From contig JAKSLM010000004.1 in the NCBI GenBank assembly GCA_024401225.1, forward strand, positions 1 through 64,000: DNA of 64,000 nucleotides. Direction: 5' to 3'. The first letter of the stretch is position 1. Every line of letters starts with the position of its first letter. The position numbers were made by a program, and so were the translations under genes. This document shows, in pieces, positions 7,654-15,231 of this stretch. Origin of the DNA: Bacteroidaceae bacterium. GTDB taxonomy: Bacteria; Bacteroidota; Bacteroidia; Bacteroidales; Bacteroidaceae. The notes under the pieces were generated by a model. That model searched no databases. It had not been told where the DNA came from and was given only the letters and a program-made list of their open reading frames with translations.

Positions 7654-8988
7654 CTAAATTAGATTCTTATCGGTTAAAGTTTTTAGTATCTGTTTTGCTG
7701 TTGCCTGTATAGCTGGTACAGCTACGCTATTACCAAATTGCTTATATGCAGAAGCATCGGCAACAACGATTCGGAAATCATCGGGATAACCTTGCAGGCG
7801 TGCCCATTCGCGAGGAGTCATCTTGCGAATACCCTCCTTGTTAATCTCGCCCTTAATGTTGGTCGTAGGAGTAAGGTCGGTTTGACGGAAGTCCTTTACA
7901 AGGTTGCACTCACGCCCCATGCCACCACATACGATAGCATTGGCAACTGAGTTATCATCTATAATCTTATACCCAAATCCATGTCCTGCGGCTTCATGGC
8001 GAGCACGATGGCGGCGAAGTGTCTCTACGTATGTCTCCGAAAGATAGTACTTTGCCGGAACTGCCTCTTTTTCGCGCACATCGAGCCAGCAAGGCACATG
8101 ATCAAGTCGCTCAGGATACTTGAAATCCTCCTTGCAAATTCCTAAATCCTTGCGGAAGCCAACAATGTAAATACGCTCACGATGCTGCGGAACGCCATAG
8201 AACATGGCATTCAGTATCTGAGGGTCTGGTACGACATACCCCACATCATCCAATGCATTGAGAATTGTCTCCAGAGTCTTACCCTTATTGTGGATAGCAA
8301 GCCCCTTCACATTTTCCAAGAAGAAGGCTTTAGGTTGCTTGCGCCTAAGGATTTCTGCAACATCAAAAAATAATGTACCACGTGTCTCAGCGAAACCTAG
8401 ACGCTTGCCTGCAAGAGAGAACGCTTGACAGGGGAAACCCGCGCACAGAATGTCAAAACTATCTGGGATATAAGATTTCGTACTTTCTTTTGTGATGTCT
8501 CCGAATGGCACTTCTCCATAATTGGCATAATATGTACGCTGTGCCTGTTCATCCCATTCCGATGAAAAAACACATTCTCCGCCTAAGTTTTGCAAAGCCA
8601 TGCGAAAACCTCCGATGCCAGCAAATAAATCTATAAACTTGAATCGGGGATTTTGCAGAGGTGGGAATGGCGACAAATGTACATCACTAAAAAGATATGA
8701 TACATATTGAGTGGAACTCTCTGCGGCCGTATTGCCCCAATTCTTTTGCGGTATTCCATCGATGAACTCTTGCCATAATTGCAAAAGCTGTTCACCTTTC
8801 TCCTCGTATGGCTTCACAAACGCACCGCTTTTCTGCAACTTTAGGTAATGAGTGATTACTGCCGCTTGGTCAGCCATCGACATTATCGTTCCATCCTCGT
8901 TGAGACATTCCTCCCCGAAGACACCAGTTATATTGCCCAGACCTTGCTTCTTCACAAAGTCCATTAAAGTGAATTTATCTTTTGCCAT
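7654..8988 (-). CDS. DNA (cytosine-5) methyltransferase, M.HpaII-like
   Basis: 444 residues. All core C5-methyltransferase motifs are present in order: motif I FIDLFAGIGGFRMAL (118-132), motif IV GFPCQAFS with catalytic Cys187, motif VI ENV, motif VIII QHRERIYIVG, motif IX KMTPREWARLQGYPDD and motif X AYKQFGNSVAVPAIQA. The segment between VIII and IX, including GYKIIDDNSVANAIV and GGMGRECNLV, closely resembles that of M.HpaII as I remember it. CCGG is therefore the inferred target. It has a longer N-terminal extension (about 115 residues before motif I) than M.HpaII. As the first large gene of the operon it would be made before the endonuclease. Confidence 0.9.
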   Translation of the reverse strand: MAKDKFTLMDFVKKQGLGNITGVFGEECLNEDGTIMSMADQAAVITHYLKLQKSGAFVKPYEEKGEQLLQLWQEFIDGIPQKNWGNTAAESSTQYVSYLFSDVHLSPFPPLQNPRFKFIDLFAGIGGFRMALQNLGGECVFSSEWDEQAQRTYYANYGEVPFGDITKESTKSYIPDSFDILCAGFPCQAFSLAGKRLGFAETRGTLFFDVAEILRRKQPKAFFLENVKGLAIHNKGKTLETILNALDDVGYVVPDPQILNAMFYGVPQHRERIYIVGFRKDLGICKEDFKYPERLDHVPCWLDVREKEAVPAKYYLSETYVETLRRHRARHEAAGHGFGYKIIDDNSVANAIVCGGMGRECNLVKDFRQTDLTPTTNIKGEINKEGIRKMTPREWARLQGYPDDFRIVVADASAYKQFGNSVAVPAIQATAKQILKTLTDKNLI

Positions 8989-9042
8989 TATAGATTCTAA
9001 TTATGTCGAATTCGCCATATTTAACCCATCGAATCCGATGGT

Positions 9043-9327
9043 TTATGCAACGTCTTCTAACATCCAGTCAAGACCGAGTGCCTTCAGCCCAATCTCGTAA
9101 ATATCAACATTTGCTTGATCACAGATGGTAAAACATTCGTCCATCAGACGATTGTAGATAGAGCACTCACTTGGTGTAAATGAAGGTTCGTGGCTTTCTA
9201 TGTTGATGTAATCTTCAAAGTTATTGTCAGGATGAAAGTTGATTTTTCTTTCCTTAACGATGTGGGCAAAGAATGCTTCAACTTCTTCAACTATATAGAT
9301 ATGGTCAACTTCTGTGTATTGTCTCAT
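9043..9327 (-). CDS. Unknown acidic protein, first gene of R-M operon, 94 aa
   Basis: 94 residues, acidic and probably helical (IYIVEEVEAFFAHIVKERKI, then SIYNRLMDECFTICDQAN). It ends in LGLDWMLEDVA. It starts at an ATG and lies 54 nt upstream of the methyltransferase gene, directly downstream of the operon promoter. That is where many R-M systems carry a controller (C) protein. No helix-turn-helix signature is evident, so a controller role is only a positional guess. No family recognised. Confidence 0.6.
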   Translation of the reverse strand: MRQYTEVDHIYIVEEVEAFFAHIVKERKINFHPDNNFEDYINIESHEPSFTPSECSIYNRLMDECFTICDQANVDIYEIGLKALGLDWMLEDVA

Positions 9328-9368
9328 GATTTTCTAAATTTTAATATCGAATTTGATGGTTCATTTAT

Positions 9369-9401
9369 GGATAATCAAAGGGTCAGACCCCTTGATTATC
9401 C
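9369..9401. promoter_or_regulatory. 16-bp inverted repeat upstream of R-M operon
   Basis: The two arms are separated by a single base and differ at one position. The repeat lies between the minus-strand -7 box (9461-9468) and the first gene, inside the predicted mRNA leader. It could be an operator or a leader hairpin. Confidence 0.45.
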
Positions 9402-9460
9402 ACGGAGTGGTTGCTTTTGTTGCTAAAGCGTGAATAATCATATCATCCCCAATCCGCTTG

Positions 9461-9491
9461 CAAATATACACTTCTTTTTTCAAACCACAAA
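9461..9491 (-). promoter_or_regulatory. Promoter of HpaII R-M operon
   Basis: The minus strand shows TATATTTG at 9468-9461 (-7 box). The complement of CAAA at 9488-9491 gives TTTG 19 nt upstream (-33 box). Both match the Bacteroidetes consensus. Confidence 0.6.
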
Positions 9492-9649
9492 ACATATTGG
9501 CATTATTTCGTTTTGTGTTGCGTTTTTTATGAACACGAAGTTTTGGATTGATTCTTAACTTACTTTACATAAAACTCAATGATGAAGGCGTTCTTTTAGC
9601 AATGTTTTGAGGAAAAATTACTTTATGTGCTAAAAAAAATGTAAAAGTA

Positions 9650-9681
9650 TTTGGAAGAAATACAACTATTATATATCTTTG
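9650..9681 (+). promoter_or_regulatory. Promoter of 9854 gene
   Basis: TTTG at 9650-9653 and TATCTTTG at 9674-9681 are 20 nt apart, a full match to the Bacteroidetes promoter. The predicted leader to the ATG at 9854 is about 165 nt. Confidence 0.65.
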
Positions 9682-9853
9682 CACAAAATTACACCGTTGT
9701 AGCATACTCACGAGGATAAAATGAATCATGCGGTATAGGAGCAACGGGTCAATAATGATATAGATTGTTTTTAGGATGATTCGTCAAACATAGTATAAAC
9801 ACAGCATTGCCAGACGAAAATCACCCCAAAATACAAATAAAACATATAAAAAT

Positions 9854-10243
9854 ATGAGAATTCTCAGTTCAAAACAATATGGCAGCAGCCTAAAAGCTAC
9901 TGTTCAAGCGACTGGAAAACTCGGTTTCACTCGAGCTACTAGCGACATTCTTCGTCTATCTGAAATGGCTAACATCAAGTTCGCTATAGATGACGATCAG
10001 GAACATACCATGTACCTTGCTGCTTGCCAGGAAGAGGACGAAGACGGTTTCAAACTGTTATGCTCCAGTGGGTATTATAGCGTGCAGACAAAGGCTTTGT
10101 TTGATGCACTCGATGTTGATTATCGCTCACAAACAGTCATTTACGACCTCAAGCGTTCTGCGCTACATGACGCAGAAATGGGTGGAGAAGCCTACAGAAT
10201 GAGCATGCGAATATTAACAAAAAACGAAAAGCCTATGGATTAA
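9854..10243 (+). CDS. Conserved hypothetical protein, 129 aa
   Basis: 129 residues from an ATG, without signal peptide or membrane segments. It has an alternating strand pattern (KATVQATGKLGFTRAT, then IKFAIDDDQEHTMYLAAC, then GYYSVQTKALFDALDV, then QTVIYDLKRS). The acidic run DDDQEH and the motif 'TRATSDILRLSEMANIKF' suggest a compact alpha/beta domain. I have an impression of similar proteins in Bacteroidetes genomes but cannot name a family. It has its own promoter and is followed by a hairpin (10261-10292), so it is a single-gene unit between the R-M operon and the second methyltransferase. Confidence 0.6.
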   Translation: MRILSSKQYGSSLKATVQATGKLGFTRATSDILRLSEMANIKFAIDDDQEHTMYLAACQEEDEDGFKLLCSSGYYSVQTKALFDALDVDYRSQTVIYDLKRSALHDAEMGGEAYRMSMRILTKNEKPMD

Positions 10244-10260
10244 ATGAAAAGGGGCGAAAA

Positions 10261-10292
10261 AACTCGTGCAGTTCGGCAAAACTACACGAGTT
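10261..10292 (+). terminator. Terminator-like hairpin after 9854 gene
   Basis: AACTCGTG (10261-10268) pairs with CACGAGTT (10285-10292), with a further 4 bp inside one mismatch. It is followed by an AT-rich stretch without a long T-run. Confidence 0.55.
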
Positions 10293-10425
10293 ATAAAAAT
10301 CTTGTTAGCGGTTCAAGTTAATAGTCCCTCCCCAAAACAACAAGATTAGTTTTTGAACATTGCAAAGTTACCTATACTTTGCAAAAAAAGCAAATCTTTT
10401 TTGTTAAAACCGCTTATTTTTTTTG

Positions 10426-10450
10426 TGATGGCAAATTCGTTTGCCCGTCA
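10426..10450 (+). promoter_or_regulatory. UUCG-capped hairpin upstream of second methyltransferase
   Basis: GGCAAA (10430-10435) pairs with TTTGCC (10440-10445) around a TTCG tetraloop. The stem extends through a bulged C to TGAT/GTCA. It lies about 50 nt before the methyltransferase start. An autoregulatory or operator role is possible but not shown. Confidence 0.45.
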
Positions 10451-10496
10451 TGCATATTTCGTTACGAAGTGCCATTAGGGTGCTACGCTATGAACT

Positions 10497-11582
10497 ATGT
10501 TATTATTAACAATAAAAATAAATCAAATTTTGACAGAAAAAGATAATTTATTTTATAATTCCATTAGCATTTCAAACCAATGGAATAATATCCAGGAACA
10601 CAACCTCACTCACGCAGAACTATTTGCTGGATGTGGAGGAATGGCTCTTGGATTTAGGCAGGCAGGATTCAACGGTACTGCTGCCGTAGAACTGGAACAG
10701 GCCATGTGCCAAACCTATCGTAGGAATTTTGACTCGACGATCATCGAGGGCAGTGTGATTGACTATTCAACAATGGAGCAATTCTTTGATGAAGTGCAAA
10801 GCAAGGTTGGAAACGACACGTTAGATGTATTGTGTGGTGGATTCCCTTGTCAGAGCTTTTCTCAGTCTGGGAAAAGAATTGCAGACGATCCAAGAGATTC
10901 ACTTTATCAAGCACTCGTTGGCGCAGCAGACATACTTCTGCCTAAATATGTGGTTGCCGAAAACGTTCCTTCCATCAAGTCCAAGAGATTTGGAAATGGG
11001 GAAAAAGTGATGATGCGAATCATTAAGGATTTTGAAGCCATTGGTTACAGGACCGAATTCCTAGAATTGAATGCAGCAGGATTTAGCACTCCGCAACAAC
11101 GGCACCGTGTCATATTCTTTGCAACTCGATTCGATACCCCTATCCTGTTTCCACAGCCTTTTGTTCTGCCAGAAAATTATGTCACAGTTAATGAAGCACT
11201 CAAAGACCTGTACGAAGCACCTGAGGATGAAAACACGAATCACACATTCGTTCGTTCCCTGCCTGCCACTATTGAGAAATTCAAGCAGACTAAAAGCGGT
11301 GAACGCATCTGCCCAAAAAGGAATGATAGTTGCGGACGCTTGCCTATAGACAAGCCAGCATGGACTATGAAGCATAACAACGGACATCCCGCAATTCATC
11401 CATTGTTCGATCGAGTCATATCACCGAGAGAAATGGCGCGGCTTCAGGGATTCCCAGACGATTTCATCTTTTGTGGCAGCATGACCAAGCAATTCGAGCA
11501 AATAGGCAATGCAGTGCCTCCTCAGCTCGCCAAAGCGATTGCTCTTTGCGTAGTCGAGATGGAGAACAACCGACTTAAATAG
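10497..11582 (+). CDS. DNA (cytosine-5) methyltransferase, probably orphan
   Basis: 361 residues with the full motif set: motif I AELFAGCGGMALGF (40-53), motif IV GGFPCQSFS with catalytic Cys118, motif VI VVAENV, motif VIII TPQQRHRVIFF, motif IX ISPREMARLQGFPDDF and motif X QFEQIGNAVPPQLAKA. Its target-recognition segment (between NHTFVRSL and PAWTMKHNNGH) is short and unlike the HpaII-type enzyme, so it should recognise a different site; I cannot name it. No endonuclease gene is adjacent. The ATG used at 10497 lacks a clear ribosome-binding site and the first about 35 residues are not part of the fold, so the true start is uncertain. It is followed by a strong terminator. Confidence 0.85.
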   Translation: MLLLTIKINQILTEKDNLFYNSISISNQWNNIQEHNLTHAELFAGCGGMALGFRQAGFNGTAAVELEQAMCQTYRRNFDSTIIEGSVIDYSTMEQFFDEVQSKVGNDTLDVLCGGFPCQSFSQSGKRIADDPRDSLYQALVGAADILLPKYVVAENVPSIKSKRFGNGEKVMMRIIKDFEAIGYRTEFLELNAAGFSTPQQRHRVIFFATRFDTPILFPQPFVLPENYVTVNEALKDLYEAPEDENTNHTFVRSLPATIEKFKQTKSGERICPKRNDSCGRLPIDKPAWTMKHNNGHPAIHPLFDRVISPREMARLQGFPDDFIFCGSMTKQFEQIGNAVPPQLAKAIALCVVEMENNRLK

Positions 11583-11601
11583 TCCTTCCCTCATTTTATT
11601 T

Positions 11602-11640
11602 CGTCCCAGTTTTGCAATGCAGTACTGGGACGTTCTTTTT
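11602..11640 (+). terminator. Terminator of second methyltransferase
   Basis: CGTCCCAGT (11602-11610) pairs perfectly with ACTGGGACG (11624-11632) and is followed by TTCTTTTT: a classical intrinsic terminator. Confidence 0.85.
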
Positions 11641-11961
11641 CTAATGACTAAGTCTCGGCATGCATTACATGGCACACCATAAATTCAAGAAAATCATCGT
11701 CACACAATCCATTAAATATCAATAGCATACAAGCACTCGGGTAACAAAAGGTGACAAGGAGTGATAAAGTTACCAATGGATTCAATGTATATTGCCTTGT
11801 GTTCCAACGCGTTATGGATGCCTTGGTGATAGGGCGATTTTTTCACCACATCCTTTTATCTTCTTCCTACATATATATATATTATATAATATAAATAAAA
11901 TTATATATTCGAATATATAAGAAAGTGTATGATGTGATTAACTGATACTATGGGCATGGCA

Positions 11962-12001
11962 CAAAAAGAACCTCCCTTGAAACAATGATGTTTCAAGGGA
12001 G
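11962..12001 (-). terminator. Terminator of secDF
   Basis: CTCCCTTGAAAC (11972-11983) pairs perfectly with GTTTCAAGGGAG (11990-12001) around a 6-nt loop. On the minus strand it is followed by TTCTTTTTG. Confidence 0.85.
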
Positions 12002-12033
12002 ATCACTATGTAAATGTATATGTGGGGACTGGA

Positions 12034-15000
12034 TTATTCGGCTGTCTCTTCACCTTCTTCCTTGATGCGAGCACCCATAACGAGGTAGGCTGTTGGGGCT
12101 GCAACGAAGAGTGATGAGAAGGTACCGATTACAACACCAAGGATCATGGCGAATGCGAATCCACGGATGCTCTCACCACCGAATACGATGATTGCGAGGA
12201 GCACGATGAATGTTGATACTGAGGTGTTGACTGTACGTGCGAGACAGGCGTTGAGCGAGTCGTTGAAGTTCTTCTGGAGGTCGCGCTTTGGATGTACCTT
12301 GAATGTCTCACGGATACGGTCGAAGACTACCACCTTATCGTTGATTGAGTAACCGATTACGGTAAGGATGGCTCCGATGAATGTCTGGTCGATCTCGAGC
12401 GAGAATGGCACGATGCCGTAGAGGAGCGAGAAGGCTCCGACTACGAGGAATGTGTCGACGCAGAGGGCTACGATTGATCCTACTGAGTATGCGAGGTTGC
12501 GGAAGCGGAGGAGGATGTAGAGGAAGATTACCAATACGGCGAATCCTACTGCATAGAATGCTCCACGTGTGATGTCCTCAGCAATTGAAGGACCTACCTT
12601 CTGTGAAGAGATGATTGAGCCGCCTGCACGGTCGTCACGATCGAGGAACTGGGCTGCTGTAACGTCCTTGGCTACGAAGCCGCCGTCTACGAATGACTGG
12701 TAGAGGAGGTTTTCAATTTCCTCATCAACGCTTGTTGCGTTCTCCTTGATGCGGTAGTTGGTTGATACACGTACCTGCTTGCCGTCTGTTCCGACTGCGA
12801 TGACGCTTACTGTTACGGCATCCTCCGACTTCTTGTTGGCGTCGAAGTGTGAGATGATGGCGCTCTTCACTGCCTCAGGCTGTACCTGCTCTGTGAACTC
12901 AACCTTGTAGTTGCGACCACCTGTGAAGTCGATTGACTGGCTGAGACCGCGTACGAAGAAGAGTGAGATGGCTGATACGACGACTGCTGCACCGAAGATG
13001 CCGAACGAGAGCTTGTACTTACCCATGAAGTTCACGTTGGTGTTCTGCATGAGGTTCTTCGAGAGTGGAGTGGTGAATGTGAGATCCTGCCACTTGCCGT
13101 TGTTGACGAAGTGCTCGAATGCGATACGTGTGAGCCATACAGCTGTAAAGAATGAACAGATGATACCGATGATCAATGTGGTAGCGAATCCCTTGATAGG
13201 ACCTGTACCGAAGTTGAAGAGGATGATACCTGTGAGGACTGTAGTAACGTTAGAGTCGAAGATGGCTGAGAATGCGTTGCTGTAACCTGCATCGACTGCG
13301 TTCTTCATGTTCTTGCCTGCACGAAGCTCTTCCTTGGTGCGCTCGAAGATGAGCACGTTGGCATCGACTGCCATACCGAGTGTGAGCACCATACCTGCGA
13401 GTCCTGACATTGTGAGGGCTGCACCGAATGATGTGAGGATTCCGAACGAGAAGAAGAAGTTGAGGATGAGTGCACAGTTAGCTACCATACCTGCCTTGAA
13501 TCCGTACATTGCTACCATGTAGCCCATGAGGAGGATGAAGGCGATGATACATGAGAGGAAGCCTGCCTCGATAGACTGCTGACCGAGTGTAGGACCTACG
13601 ATGTCCTCCTGTACGATGGTAGCAGGTGCTGGCATCTTACCTGATGAAAGCACGTTGGAAAGGTCCTTGGTGTCCTCGGTAGTGAAGTTACCTGTGATCT
13701 GTGATGAACCTCCGTCGATCTTGCCGTTTACGTTAGGTGCGGAGTATACGAGGTTGTCGAGTACGATAGCGATGGCGTGACCTACGTTAGCCTCTGTGAG
13801 GGCAGCCCACTTGCGTGCGCCTTCCGAGTTCATCTTCATAGATACACATGGCTTGCCGAACTGGTCGAACTCGTTCTTTGAGTCAGTCACACAGTCGCCC
13901 TCGAGTGGAGCGCGTCCGTTCTTGCCTGACATGCGGATGGCGTAGAGCTCGAAGATCTTGCCAGCCTCGTCCATTGCCTTAACGCCCCACTTGAGTGAGA
14001 GGTCGCTTGGGAGTACCTGCTTGGCGATGCTTGATGTGAGGAGTTTGTTGACTTCAGCTGTGTCGAGTGCGAGTGCATAACCTACCATACAGCCACGGTT
14101 GCCTGGTACAGGCTGGAGTACTGAGAAGAGTGGGTTGGCCTTCTTTGCATCGGCTGAAGCCTGCTTTGTTGGAGCCTCGTCAGTAGTTGATGCCTTAGCG
14201 AGGAGATCCTTTGCCTTCTGAGCGTCGTCGGATACGGCAGCTGTGTCAGCTTCGATTGAGTCGGCTGCTGCTACTTCCTCATCAGCTGGTGCTTCAACGT
14301 CGCCATTGCGGAGTGCGTTGTTGAGCTGGCTGAGGTAGTTGACTGCTTCAGGACCGTCGTATGTCTCCCAGAACTCGAGGTTGGCTGAACCCTGGAGGAG
14401 CTTACGTACACGCTCTGGCTCCTTGATACCTGGGAGCTCGACCATGATACGGCCTGTCTGGCCTTCGATCTTCTGGATGTTTGGCTGAACAACACCGAAG
14501 CGGTCGATACGTGTACGGAGTACGAGGAATGAGTTGTCGACTGCCTCTTCAACAGATGTGCGGAGCACGTCCTCAACGTCTGCATCAGATGTGTTGGTGT
14601 TCACCTTGCCCTTGAGCTGCTGTGTAGCAAAGATGGATGCCAGCTTGCTGCCTGGAGCATTCTTCTTATAAGCCTTGACAAAAAGTGTGATGAAATCGCT
14701 CTGACTCTCGACAGCTTCCTTCTGTGCCTCGTCAACCGACTTGAGGAATGCTGGGTCAGTCTTGTGGTCAGCGAGTGTCTTGACTACTTCTGGAACGCTT
14801 ACCTCGAGGATGACGTTCATACCGCCCTTGAGGTCGAGACCGAGACCAATGGCAGTTTCGCGACAGTCTTTGAGGTTGTAGCTGCCGAGGTAGAATGGAG
14901 TCGTGTTGAGCGAATCCAAGTAGAGCTCAGCATCCTTCTCGTCCATCTTTGCTGCCTGCTTCTCAACGTAAGAAGTGACTGCAGAGAACGAAAGGTAGAA

Positions 15001-15057
15001 GCAGCAGATCAGCGTCAGTGCCACAGCTAAAAACTTTACAAATCCTTTGTTTTGCAT
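12034..15057 (-). CDS. secDF: SecDF fused protein-export protein
   Basis: 1007 residues: the Bacteroidetes-type fusion of SecD and SecF, which uses the proton-motive force to help the SecYEG translocon release exported proteins. TM1 is at about 6-27. The SecD motif GLDLKGGMNVILEV lies near 72-85. A periplasmic P1 region contains an Ala/Asp/Glu-rich insert at about 255-310 (EEVAAADSIEADTAAV). The SecD membrane block has VGPTLGQQSIEAGF and GMAVDANVLIFERTKEELRAGKN-type sequence. The SecF half begins near 620 with GGRNYKVEF, then VGPSIAEDITRGAFYAV and GYSINDKVVVFDRIRE. The frame is intact and of usual length. It is monocistronic, with its own promoter and terminator. Confidence 0.97.
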   Translation of the reverse strand: MQNKGFVKFLAVALTLICCFYLSFSAVTSYVEKQAAKMDEKDAELYLDSLNTTPFYLGSYNLKDCRETAIGLGLDLKGGMNVILEVSVPEVVKTLADHKTDPAFLKSVDEAQKEAVESQSDFITLFVKAYKKNAPGSKLASIFATQQLKGKVNTNTSDADVEDVLRTSVEEAVDNSFLVLRTRIDRFGVVQPNIQKIEGQTGRIMVELPGIKEPERVRKLLQGSANLEFWETYDGPEAVNYLSQLNNALRNGDVEAPADEEVAAADSIEADTAAVSDDAQKAKDLLAKASTTDEAPTKQASADAKKANPLFSVLQPVPGNRGCMVGYALALDTAEVNKLLTSSIAKQVLPSDLSLKWGVKAMDEAGKIFELYAIRMSGKNGRAPLEGDCVTDSKNEFDQFGKPCVSMKMNSEGARKWAALTEANVGHAIAIVLDNLVYSAPNVNGKIDGGSSQITGNFTTEDTKDLSNVLSSGKMPAPATIVQEDIVGPTLGQQSIEAGFLSCIIAFILLMGYMVAMYGFKAGMVANCALILNFFFSFGILTSFGAALTMSGLAGMVLTLGMAVDANVLIFERTKEELRAGKNMKNAVDAGYSNAFSAIFDSNVTTVLTGIILFNFGTGPIKGFATTLIIGIICSFFTAVWLTRIAFEHFVNNGKWQDLTFTTPLSKNLMQNTNVNFMGKYKLSFGIFGAAVVVSAISLFFVRGLSQSIDFTGGRNYKVEFTEQVQPEAVKSAIISHFDANKKSEDAVTVSVIAVGTDGKQVRVSTNYRIKENATSVDEEIENLLYQSFVDGGFVAKDVTAAQFLDRDDRAGGSIISSQKVGPSIAEDITRGAFYAVGFAVLVIFLYILLRFRNLAYSVGSIVALCVDTFLVVGAFSLLYGIVPFSLEIDQTFIGAILTVIGYSINDKVVVFDRIRETFKVHPKRDLQKNFNDSLNACLARTVNTSVSTFIVLLAIIVFGGESIRGFAFAMILGVVIGTFSSLFVAAPTAYLVMGARIKEEGEETAE

Positions 15058-15138
15058 TTTGTTTGAAAATTGTTTAATTATTATTATTGATTTTGATTGA
15101 ATATCGTTGCCTCTTTCGCACCTTGCGACACGAAAATG

Positions 15139-15184
15139 TGTGGACTGTGATGAGAGTCCACGTCATAATAAGTGCGCAAAGGTA
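15139..15184 (-). promoter_or_regulatory. secDF promoter and leader hairpin
   Basis: The minus strand shows TACCTTTG (15184-15177), a TAnnTTTG box. Just downstream in the leader, GTGGACT/AGTCCAC (15140-15146 and 15155-15161) can form a 7-bp hairpin. Confidence 0.5.
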
Positions 15185-15231
15185 CACATTTTAAATGAAA
15201 AAGAGTAAAAAATAATGTGAAAAACTTCATT

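Larger units (their letters stand above)
9328..9853. other. Divergent intergenic region with promoters and inverted repeat
   Basis: 526 bp without a credible gene. It holds a promoter for each direction and an inverted repeat (GGATAATCAAAGGGTC at 9369-9384 against GACCCCTTGATTATCC at 9386-9401, one mismatch). The leader of the plus-strand gene is about 165 nt. Confidence 0.6.
11583..12033. other. Intergenic: two terminators and an AT-rich palindrome
   Basis: About 450 bp without a credible gene. It contains the terminator of the methyltransferase, the terminator of secDF, and between them an almost pure A/T stretch (about 11870-11925). That stretch includes the perfect 20-bp palindrome TTATATATTCGAATATATAA at 11901-11920. 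Confidence 0.6.

Noticed and set aside
1..11600. Integrated prophage or conjugative element
   Set aside because: HU-like, DUF4248, DUF3987 and R-M genes suggest an accessory segment, but there is no integrase, terminase, relaxase, tra gene or defined attachment site in the window.
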